Made by a program: the position numbers and the translations under genes
The notes under the pieces: generated by a model
What the model saw: the letters and a program-made list of their open reading frames with translations, nothing else
Databases searched by the model: none
What the model was told of the DNA's origin: nothing
Part shown: in pieces, positions 57,961-64,000 of the stretch
How the letters are laid out: every line of letters starts with the position of its first letter
Position numbering within the stretch: the first letter of the stretch is position 1
Origin: Haloarcula ordinaria
GTDB lineage: Archaea > Halobacteriota > Halobacteria > Halobacteriales > Haloarculaceae
Length of the DNA stretch: 64,000 nt
Direction: 5' to 3'
NCBI RefSeq assembly: GCF_029338275.1
Contig: NZ_CP119789.1
Location: forward strand, 2,976,001 to 3,040,000

Positions 57961-58046
57961 CTATAGTAGCCATTGAAAGTCAGTGCACATCCGACCGCAC
58001 GACAGCAGTGCGGTCGGTGTGTAAACCGTCTCAATTGTTACTATAG
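57961..58046. mobile_element. 86-bp palindromic MITE-like element
   Basis: The element starts CTATAGTAGCCATTGAAAGT and ends with CTCAATTGTTACTATAG; the outer ends are imperfect inverted repeats. The core is a perfect 10-bp stem, CCGACCGCAC (57991-58000) and GTGCGGTCGG (58008-58017), with a 7-nt loop GACAGCA; three more pairs (ACA/TGT) extend it past a bulged T. It has no coding capacity. It lies between divergent promoters, so a terminator role is unlikely. Non-autonomous transposable element is my best reading. Confidence 0.6.
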
Positions 58047-58082
58047 ATGCCCTTAGAGACGCCGTCTCCCCTCAAAAGTGGC

Positions 58083-58096
58083 GGCCTCGGCACTCA
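58083..58096 (+). repeat. 14-bp direct repeat, right copy
   Basis: GGCCTCGGCACTCA matches the copy at 57080-57093 exactly, about 1 kb away across the toxin-antitoxin pair and the palindromic element. Confidence 0.5.
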
Positions 58097-58244
58097 TAGG
58101 GCTCGTCACCGTCCGGGAGTCACCCGGACTCGGCCCCGAAGCGTCGTCATCGGCCAGACCAGGGTAGACGCCCCTCCGGCAAGACGGTTATCACTCGCGC
58201 ACAGGGGAACAAACGATAAACGGCCGGGGACCCTCCGGACGACT

Positions 58245-58898
58245 ATGAAGCGACGACGGTTCCTGGGACTCGCGGGCGCGAGTGCCGTCGCCGGACTCGC
58301 GGGCTGTGGCGGCAACGAGTCGACGGGCGAGTCCATCGAGGACCACCCGGCAGCGACGGACCTCGAGGCCCAGCCGCGGCAGGGCGACCTGGGCGGCCAC
58401 GTCGTCCTCACGTTCGAGGACCCGTCCTGTGAGCGCTGTGCAGCGTTCCACGAGAACACGGTGCCCGAGATGCGGTCGGCCCTCGTCGACCCGGGGCTGG
58501 GCGCGTACGTCGTCCGGACCTACCCGGTCATCTTCCCGTGGGGCGAGCCGGCCACCTACGCGCTGGAGGCGACGTTCGACCGCGACGAGGACGCGTTCTG
58601 GTCGCTGCTGGAGCACTACTTCGCGAGGCGCGGGCAGTTCAATCAGGACAACGTGTTGCGTCTGACCGCCGAGTACCTGGACAGCGAAACGGGCCTCGAC
58701 GGAGGCCAGATTGCCGCTGACGCCGAGAACCGGACCTACGAGGAGCAGGTTCAGGCCGACATCCAGGCCGCCGAGGACGCCGGCCTCGGGCAGACGACGC
58801 CCGTCGTGTTGCTCTTCCGGGATGGCAACTTCGTGACGAAGGTCAACGGGAGCGTCAGCTACGACGTCATCGCGGAGGCACTCGGGGAGGCGGAGTGA
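58245..58898 (+). CDS. DsbA-like thioredoxin-fold lipoprotein
   Basis: The product (217 aa) has a twin-arginine lipoprotein signal, MKRRRFLGLAGASAVAGLAG followed by CGG. The mature part has a thioredoxin fold of the DsbA/DsbG type: GHVVLTFEDPSCERCAAFHE with a CERC active site, the helical insertion (ATFDRDEDAFWSLLEHYFAR) and the cis-Pro strand QTTPVVLLFRDGNFVTKVN. It likely catalyses disulfide formation or exchange outside the cell membrane. Its stop overlaps the next start (TGATG), indicating coupling with the downstream membrane protein. The frame upstream is not used because the signal peptide fixes the start. Confidence 0.88.
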   Translation: MKRRRFLGLAGASAVAGLAGCGGNESTGESIEDHPAATDLEAQPRQGDLGGHVVLTFEDPSCERCAAFHENTVPEMRSALVDPGLGAYVVRTYPVIFPWGEPATYALEATFDRDEDAFWSLLEHYFARRGQFNQDNVLRLTAEYLDSETGLDGGQIAADAENRTYEEQVQADIQAAEDAGLGQTTPVVLLFRDGNFVTKVNGSVSYDVIAEALGEAE

Positions 58899-59500
58899 TG
58901 GGCGCCGTTCGGCGGTCGGTCCGGCTGCCGACCCGGCGTGCCGACTGGCGGCTGATGGCCCGGACGGCGCGGCTCGTCCTGACGCTGCCGACGTACGCCG
59001 TCGTGGCGGCCCTCGCGGCCGTCGTCGCGCTGACCGTGTTCGTCGTCTCGCTGAACGTCACGCTCGTCCTGGACCTCGTCGTCGGAGGGTCGCTGCCCCT
59101 CGCCAGCCGCCTGGTCGTGCTGACCGAGCTGTACCCGTTCGTCGGGACCTCGTTCCACTGGTCGCAGGGCGTCCTGCTGCTGGTCGTCGCCCTCCTCTCG
59201 GGCGTCGACGTCGCACTGGCGGTGTACCACTTCCGGGAGCACGGGCTGAACCTCCGGCAGGGCGGTGCCGGGGCGGCCGGACTGGTCCTCGGGACGCTCG
59301 GCGCCGGCTGTGCGGCCTGTGGCTCGGCGGTCCTGCTGGGGCTACTGTCGCTGCTGGGCGTCACGACCTCGCTGCTCTTCCTCCCGCTGGACGGCCTCGA
59401 GTTCGCCCTCCTGGCGCTGGTCGTCCTGACGCTGTCGGTCTACTGGCTCGCCGAGGGGATGCGCGGCGGCGAGATCAACGGCTGTCCGGTGGATATCTGA
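58898..59500 (+). CDS. membrane protein with CxxC in a transmembrane helix, DsbA-linked
   Basis: The product (200 aa) has about five TM helices after a basic N-terminus (MGAVRRSVRLPTRRADWRLM). One of them carries GTLGAGCAACGSAVLLGLLS, a Cys pair in CxxC spacing at the membrane face. The C-terminus has another Cys (NGCPVDI). It is translationally coupled to the DsbA-like gene, so it may reoxidise or reduce that protein, as DsbB, VKOR or CcdA do in other systems, although the sequence matches none of them. An in-frame GTG lies one codon upstream. Confidence 0.75.
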   Translation: MGAVRRSVRLPTRRADWRLMARTARLVLTLPTYAVVAALAAVVALTVFVVSLNVTLVLDLVVGGSLPLASRLVVLTELYPFVGTSFHWSQGVLLLVVALLSGVDVALAVYHFREHGLNLRQGGAGAAGLVLGTLGAGCAACGSAVLLGLLSLLGVTTSLLFLPLDGLEFALLALVVLTLSVYWLAEGMRGGEINGCPVDI

Positions 59501-59554
59501 CGGCCGGCAGTCGAACAGATAGACGCTTATGTCCGGCGTGGGGTGTGGCTACTA

Positions 59555-60769
59555 ATGGGCGACGACCAGTCCGTCACGCCGCTGACCTACGCCCTGCTGC
59601 TCGCCGGAACGGTGAGCTACACCTGCCTGATGTTCTCCTGGTTCTCGCTGCCGGCGTACCTCTCCTTGCTCATCGAGGAGTTCGGGTTGACCGGGTCGCA
59701 GGCGGGGTTGCTCGCCGGGGCCGTGCCGCTGACGTACATCCCCATCGCGCTGTTCTCGGGCGTCGTCGTCGACCGCTTCGGCCCGTTCAACAGCCTGGCG
59801 GTCAGCGTCGGCCTCGTCGGCGTCGCACAGGTCGGCCGGAGCGCCGCGACGGGCTATCCGTCACTGCTCGCGTTCACGTTCGTCCTCGGCATCGGCGGGA
59901 CCGGCATCACCTTCGGGCTCCCCAAGCTCGTCTCGAACCTGTTCCCGAGTGGGCGGACCGGATTCCCCTCGTCGGTGTACCTGCTGGGAGCGTCCGCCGG
60001 CACCGCCGGCGCGTTCGCCGTCGGGCGCCCCATCCTCGGCCCGGTACTCGGCGGCTGGCGACCGCTGTTCTACTACACGGGCCTGTTCGCACTGGGCTAC
60101 GCAGTCGTGCTGGGCGTTGGGGCGCTGCTCCGACCCGCCGCGGGTCGGGCCGCGAGCGCGTCCGAGTTCAGTCTCGACTCGATGCGCCGGGACCTGTCGG
60201 CCATCGTCCGGCACCGGGACCTGTTGCTCGTCGTCGCCATCGGGACGATGTACCTGCTCGTCCTCCACGGGATGCAGGGCTGGTTGCCGACCGTCCTGGA
60301 GAGTCGTGGCGCCGCACCCGGGCGTGCGGGTCGCGCGACCGGCCTCCTGGTCGCGGCGAACGCCGCGGGCGTCCTGCTCGTCCCCGCGGTCACGGACCGC
60401 GTGGGGCATCTCCGCGTGGCTATCGGCGTCTGTGGCGTCGCCATCGCCACCGGCGTCGCCACGGTGGCCCTCACCGGTATCGGTGCCGTGCTGACCGCAG
60501 GCGTCGTCGCGACCGGCCTCGGTGTCGGTGGGCTCGCCCCGCTCGTGCGCGTCATCCCGCCGGAGCTCGACGGCATCGGGAGCGCTCGTACGGGGACCGC
60601 CGTCGCGCTCGTCTTCGCCGTCGGCGAGGTCGGCGGGTTCCTGGGCCCGCTGCTCATCGGCACGTTTCGCGACCTGACGGCGTCGTTCGTCCCGGGCCTG
60701 GCGCTCCTCGCCGTCGGCGGCCTCGTCGTCATCCTCGCCGGCCGGGCGCTCCCGTCGGTCGACGACTGA
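59555..60769 (+). CDS. major facilitator superfamily transporter
   Basis: The product (404 aa) has 12 predicted TM helices in two six-helix halves. The loop 2-3 motif is GVVVDRFGPFNSLAVSVGLV, and the corresponding second-half loop is VTDRVGHLRVAIGVCG. FVLGIGGTGITFGLPKLVSN lies in helix 4. It is related to the NarK/CynX-like group, but the substrate is not identifiable. The ATG at 59555 has a TATA-like CGCTTATG about 28 bp upstream and lies 54 bp after the preceding gene; an ATG at 59543 is an alternative. Confidence 0.85.
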   Translation: MGDDQSVTPLTYALLLAGTVSYTCLMFSWFSLPAYLSLLIEEFGLTGSQAGLLAGAVPLTYIPIALFSGVVVDRFGPFNSLAVSVGLVGVAQVGRSAATGYPSLLAFTFVLGIGGTGITFGLPKLVSNLFPSGRTGFPSSVYLLGASAGTAGAFAVGRPILGPVLGGWRPLFYYTGLFALGYAVVLGVGALLRPAAGRAASASEFSLDSMRRDLSAIVRHRDLLLVVAIGTMYLLVLHGMQGWLPTVLESRGAAPGRAGRATGLLVAANAAGVLLVPAVTDRVGHLRVAIGVCGVAIATGVATVALTGIGAVLTAGVVATGLGVGGLAPLVRVIPPELDGIGSARTGTAVALVFAVGEVGGFLGPLLIGTFRDLTASFVPGLALLAVGGLVVILAGRALPSVDD

Positions 60770-60784
60770 GCGACCCGCCGGCCG

Positions 60785-61972
60785 TCAGTTCGTCGTCGTG
60801 ATCTCGATGACGTCGCAGTGGTCCAGTTCCGTATCGGCACCCACCTGTCGACCCGACCGGACGTTGTGCGCGTGCAGGAACCCGTCGCCGATGTCGGAGT
60901 GCAGGAAGTACGCGAAGTCCTCGGCGGTCGACCCGTCGGGAAGGACGAAACAGTCCTGCAGGAAGGTGCCGTCGTCCTGTGGTTTGCGGGCGCCGGGGAA
61001 GACGGCGATAGCCTCGAGTTCCTCGAACAGCGCCGTCTCGAGGGCCTGCTGGACGCCGGTGCCGCCGAACTCGCCGACGAACTCGCGAATCTGCTCCAGT
61101 CCCTCGGCCTTCTCCTCTGGGAGGTCGGCCGTCACCGCGAAGTCGTCGTCGCCGGGGCGGTAGTCGAGCACCCCCTGCTCGTCGCCGTTCTTCAGCGCCT
61201 TCTCGGCGTGGGCCGAGACCGGGACGAACGTCAGGTGCTCGTACTCGGGGTCCTCGGTTATCTCGGCCCAGTTCGTCTGCGCGGCCGGGGTGTCCATCTT
61301 GTTGGCCGCGACGAGCATCGGCTTGGTCCGGATACGGATCTCGCGGGCCAGCGCCTCGCGGTCGGCCTCGTCCCACGTGTCGGGGTCGAGTTCGAGGTCC
61401 AGCGCGAGGACGACCTGCTTTATCTCGTCCTCGGTGATCTTGAACGCGGACATCTGTTCCGCGAGGTCGTCCTCGATGGCTTTCTCCTCGCCGTGGTAGC
61501 CCGAGTGGTAGCGCTCGATACCCTTCTCTAAGATGTCGAGGTACCACATGTCCAGTTCTTCTTCGAGGAAGTCGATGTCGTCGCGGGGGTCGTGGCCTTC
61601 AGTTGGCTCGCCTTCCAGGTTCGTCTCCCCTGTGAAGTCGACGACGTGGACGAGCACGTCGGCCTCGTTGAGGTCGGTCAGGAACTGGTTACCCAGGCCT
61701 TTGCCTTCGTGGGCCCCGGGGACCAGGCCTGCGACGTCGACGAGTTTCGTCGGGACGAAGCGGACGCCCTCGGCGCAGTAGCCGTGGTTTGGGGTACAGG
61801 CGTGTTCGAACTCCGGGGCGGCACAGTCGACGCGGACGTACGCCTCGCCCATCGAGGGGTCGATGGTCGTGAAGGGGTAGGCCCCCTCCGGCACGTCGTT
61901 CATCGTCGCGGCGTTGAAGAAGGTGGACTTGCCGACGGAGGGCTTGCCGACGAGTCCGATCTTGTAGCTCAT
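60785..61972 (-). CDS. ychF: YchF-family redox-regulated ATPase/GTPase
   Basis: The product (395 aa) is an Obg-related P-loop NTPase, widely conserved and linked to ribosome and oxidative stress responses. Motifs: G1 MSYKIGLVGKPSVGKSTFFN, switch I YPFTTIDPSMGEAYVRV, G3 LVDVAGLVPGAHEGKGLGNQ, the G4 site VAANKMDTPAAQ and C-terminal TGS-like domain (DCFVLPDGSTAEDFAYFLHS, FLHAHNVRSGRQVG). Normal length for archaeal members. Confidence 0.93.
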   Translation of the reverse strand: MSYKIGLVGKPSVGKSTFFNAATMNDVPEGAYPFTTIDPSMGEAYVRVDCAAPEFEHACTPNHGYCAEGVRFVPTKLVDVAGLVPGAHEGKGLGNQFLTDLNEADVLVHVVDFTGETNLEGEPTEGHDPRDDIDFLEEELDMWYLDILEKGIERYHSGYHGEEKAIEDDLAEQMSAFKITEDEIKQVVLALDLELDPDTWDEADREALAREIRIRTKPMLVAANKMDTPAAQTNWAEITEDPEYEHLTFVPVSAHAEKALKNGDEQGVLDYRPGDDDFAVTADLPEEKAEGLEQIREFVGEFGGTGVQQALETALFEELEAIAVFPGARKPQDDGTFLQDCFVLPDGSTAEDFAYFLHSDIGDGFLHAHNVRSGRQVGADTELDHCDVIEITTTN

Positions 61973-62081
61973 TGCGCGTCTAGAGCGGAATCGGCGGCTA
62001 AAACGTTGTCAAACGGAGCGAGAGCGGGTATGCGTAGCAAACACACGGACCGGAGTGGGCCGTTGCAGTCTGCCGGTCGAT

Positions 62082-63086
62082 CTACTCCCCGACCCGTTCG
62101 CGGGCGGCGGCGACGACCAGCGGGAGGGTGATGGTCGCGTCGGCGTACACCGAGACGTTCCGGGCGTCTTTCTCCAGTTTCCCCCACGAGCGGGCCTCCT
62201 CCAGCGTCGCGCCAGAGAGCCCGCCGGTGTTCGAGGGGTCCATCGTCAGCTGGACGGCGTAGTCGTAGGCGTCCGGCGACACCAGCATCGTCTGGAGGAC
62301 GTAGTTCTTCGGGACGCCGCCGCCGACGAGCATCGCGCCCGCGCTGTCGGCCTCGTAAGCGATGTCGGTGATGTCAGTCATGTCGGCCAGCGCGTCGACG
62401 GTGAACTCGCTGGTCTGGGAGTACATCCAGGCCTGGAGTCCCAGCACCGAGTCCTGGAACGCCGGGCAGTAGACCGGGACGTCGTGTTCGTAGGCCGCTG
62501 CCAGCACGCCGGCGTCCTCGGCGACGTCCTCGCGGTCGTTGACCTCGCTGTTGGCTCGCCCCATCGCCTCGGTCATCCGCTGGATGGAGACCGTTCCCTC
62601 CGATTCGAGGGCCGAGAACACCTCGTCGCGGAGGTGGTTCTCGAACAGCGCGAAGTGCTCCTGTGGCAGGTAGACGTTGTAGATGCGGTCGACGCCCTCG
62701 TCGCGCAGCGTCTCGTCGTGTTCGCGCTCGGTCCGGCCTTCTGGAGTGACCTCGCCGTGGTGGTGCTTCCCACCGATGGCCTCGATGGTGTCGTGGGTCA
62801 GGTTCGCGCCCGTCGTCACCAAGACGTCGATGTGGCCGTCGCGGATGAGCTCGCTGACGATGGCGCGCATCCCCGTCGGCACCATCGCGCCAGCCAGACC
62901 GAAGAACGTCGTCACGTCGTCAGAAAGTATCTCGCTGTAGACGTCGACGGCCTCGTGGAGGTCGTTCGCGCCGATACCGGCCTCGCCGTAGCTCTCGGCC
63001 AGTTCGCCGACGGTCATCCCGGCGCGGGCCTCGGCGTGCCCGATGGGGTCGTGACTGAACGTCTCGCGGTCCTCGTGATCGCTCAT
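62082..63086 (-). CDS. dys: deoxyhypusine synthase
   Basis: The product (334 aa) transfers an aminobutyl group from spermidine to a lysine of aIF5A. Family segments: ATEAMGRANSEVND-like TEAMGRANSEVNDREDVAED, YCPAFQDSVLGLQAWMYSQT, DITDIAYEADSAGAMLVGGG, the active-site Lys in VGGGVPKNYVLQTMLVS, and DPSNTGGLSGATLEEARSWG. Length and order are normal. Haloarchaea appear to use agmatine-derived substrates in some cases, so the polyamine donor is not certain. Single gene, no operon partner. Confidence 0.92.
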   Translation of the reverse strand: MSDHEDRETFSHDPIGHAEARAGMTVGELAESYGEAGIGANDLHEAVDVYSEILSDDVTTFFGLAGAMVPTGMRAIVSELIRDGHIDVLVTTGANLTHDTIEAIGGKHHHGEVTPEGRTEREHDETLRDEGVDRIYNVYLPQEHFALFENHLRDEVFSALESEGTVSIQRMTEAMGRANSEVNDREDVAEDAGVLAAAYEHDVPVYCPAFQDSVLGLQAWMYSQTSEFTVDALADMTDITDIAYEADSAGAMLVGGGVPKNYVLQTMLVSPDAYDYAVQLTMDPSNTGGLSGATLEEARSWGKLEKDARNVSVYADATITLPLVVAAARERVGE

Positions 63087-63221
63087 TGTCCGTCCGTGGT
63101 CGGCCCGTGTGCTTGAACGCCGTGGTTTCGGTTACTGGACTGGGCGGAGCGCTGTGACAGCGGTCCGAAGCCGGTCCCTCGCGGCGAAAGACCATTCATG
63201 CCCGCTCCCTTGGACCCGACA

Positions 63222-64000
63222 ATGAGCGCGCCGAACGTCTCGTCGACGTTCCCCGACGCGATCGGCGACCGCCTCGCGGGGAGCGTCACGACCGTCGGCG
63301 ACCGCGACCCGCTGTGGGTCCGGACGCCGTTCACAAAGGACACTCTTGGGGCCGTTCCGGCCTGCCAGCCGGCCGACGTCGATGAGGCCGTCGCGAACGC
63401 GAGGGACGTACAGGCGTCGTGGGCCGACCGCCCCATCGAGGACCGCGCCGCGGTTCTCCAGCGGTTCGCCGACAGCGTCCTGGCGAACCGCTCGGAGCTC
63501 CTCGACATCGTCCAGCTGGAGGCCGGCAAGTCCAGATTCGACGCCCACGTCGAGGTCCTCGACGTCGTCCTCACGGCCGACTACTACGCGCGAACGGGGC
63601 CGACCCACCTCGCGCCGACCCGGAAGAGCGCGGGCGTCCCGCTGCTCACCAAGGCGGTCGAACACTACGACCCCGTCGGCGTGGTCGGGCTCATCGAGCC
63701 CTGGAACTACCCGCTGACGCTCGCCATCTCCGACATGCTCCCCGCGCTCCTGGCGGGCAACGCGGCGGTGCTCAAACCGGCCGAGGCGACGCCGTTCTGT
63801 GCGCTCCGGGCCGTCGAACTGCTCGAGGAGGCCGGCGTCCCCGAGGGCCTGGTCCAGGTCGTCACCGGCTACGGCGACACCGTCGGCGAGCGCCTGGTCG
63901 CCTCGGTCGACTTCCTCACGTTCACTGGGAGCACGGCGACGGGGCGGGCGGTCGCCGCGACGGCCGGCGAGCACCTCGTGGACACCTCGCTCGAACTCGG
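63222..64000 (+). CDS. aldehyde dehydrogenase, 3' end outside window
   Basis: The first 259 codons of an NAD(P)-dependent aldehyde dehydrogenase are present and in frame to the window end. Visible family segments: QASWADRPIEDRAAVLQRFA, GVVGLIEPWNYPLTLAISDM, ALLAGNAAVLKPAEATPFCA, GVPEGLVQVVTGYGDTVGER and LTFTGSTATGRAVAATAGEH, followed by LELG at the start of the ELGG motif. The catalytic Cys lies beyond the end. The N-terminal part resembles succinate-semialdehyde dehydrogenase types. ATG at 63222 is used; an in-frame ATG at 63198 is an alternative. Confidence 0.9.
   Translation, partial: MSAPNVSSTFPDAIGDRLAGSVTTVGDRDPLWVRTPFTKDTLGAVPACQPADVDEAVANARDVQASWADRPIEDRAAVLQRFADSVLANRSELLDIVQLEAGKSRFDAHVEVLDVVLTADYYARTGPTHLAPTRKSAGVPLLTKAVEHYDPVGVVGLIEPWNYPLTLAISDMLPALLAGNAAVLKPAEATPFCALRAVELLEEAGVPEGLVQVVTGYGDTVGERLVASVDFLTFTGSTATGRAVAATAGEHLVDTSLEL

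Larger units (their letters stand above)
57873..58244. other. 372-bp intergenic region between the antitoxin and the DsbA-like gene
   Basis: The gap contains the palindromic element (57961-58046), the right copy of the 14-bp repeat (58083-58096) and a short promoter-like region before the DsbA-like ATG (GATAAACGG, about 58215-58223). No open frame of haloarchaeal character is present in either direction. Confidence 0.55.

Noticed and set aside
57991..58017. Hairpin CCGACCGCAC/GTGCGGTCGG as a transcription terminator
   Set aside because: It lies between divergent genes, so neither transcript would end there, and it is part of a larger inverted-repeat element.
1..64000. tRNA and rRNA genes
   Set aside because: I looked for T-loop-like GTTCRANNC contexts with neighbouring cloverleaf arms and for rRNA-like conserved blocks and found none outside coding sequence; an isolated tRNA with an intron could still be missed by eye.

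Overview
The window is a stretch of haloarchaeal chromosome (class Halobacteria, probably the Haloarculaceae; genus not determinable by reading). The evidence is high GC with strong G/C third-position bias, very acidic proteins, twin-arginine lipoprotein signals, a PGF-CTERM surface-anchor tail, HalX and HalOD1 domains, an aIF2-beta, a deoxyhypusine synthase, and TATA boxes centred about 27 bp upstream of start codons (leaderless transcripts). I found no rRNA, tRNA or CRISPR array. Most of the long ORFs opposite real genes are GC-rich shadows.

Layout. 1-8.6 kb: a PPOX flavoprotein (5' end cut), small proteins, RNase HI, a malic enzyme fused to a phosphotransacetylase-like domain, an MscS channel and an MrfA/Hrq1-type helicase. 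8.7-12.1 kb: a cobalamin-type ABC importer (btuCD divergent from btuF) whose two arms share one symmetric TATA palindrome. 12.2-16.3 kb: a 5-FCL-like protein, a REC-PAS-GAF histidine kinase and an FAD disulfide oxidoreductase. 16.4-21.7 kb: an RND exporter with a CARDB-like surface protein, divergent from a TetR regulator, with two matching palindromic operators between them. 22.4-28.1 kb: a HalX response regulator, NAD kinase, a KaiC-like ATPase with acidic tandem repeats, two UspA proteins and a pseudokinase. 28.1-32.5 kb: herA and nurA, separated by an EEP-family hydrolase and a small protein. 32.7-41.4 kb: antiporter, archaeal ornithine cyclodeaminase, methyltransferase, aldo/keto reductase, SRAP protein, aIF2-beta-TRAM, CapA lipoprotein and a lone HalOD1 protein. 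41.5-45.4 kb: a thiamine-type ABC importer. 45.5-52 kb: an orphan 2-oxoacid dehydrogenase E1-alpha, a tandem-duplicated hypothetical protein, microproteins, a deaminase, a cold-shock protein, a chimeric HTH/SnoaL pseudogene beside an intact SnoaL gene, and a nucleoside hydrolase.

52.1-56.7 kb holds a carotenoid desaturase, a Brp/Blh-like membrane protein lacking expected histidines, a glutamine amidotransferase and gamma-glutamylcysteine ligase. 56.7-58.2 kb is a small accessory island: an AT-rich spacer, a PIN-toxin/antitoxin pair, an 86-bp palindromic MITE-like element, and a 14-bp direct repeat on either side. 58.2-64 kb returns to core genes: a DsbA-like lipoprotein with a membrane partner, an MFS transporter, YchF, deoxyhypusine synthase and an aldehyde dehydrogenase cut by the window end.

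The least-explained items are the pseudokinase (26.7 kb), the repeat-bearing KaiC ATPase (24.4 kb), the altered Brp/Blh homologue (53.7 kb), the PEP-CTERM-like microprotein (49.3 kb) and the island at 56.7-58.2 kb. I see no obviously new multi-gene defence system. Assignments come from reading translated sequence and motifs; no database search was run.
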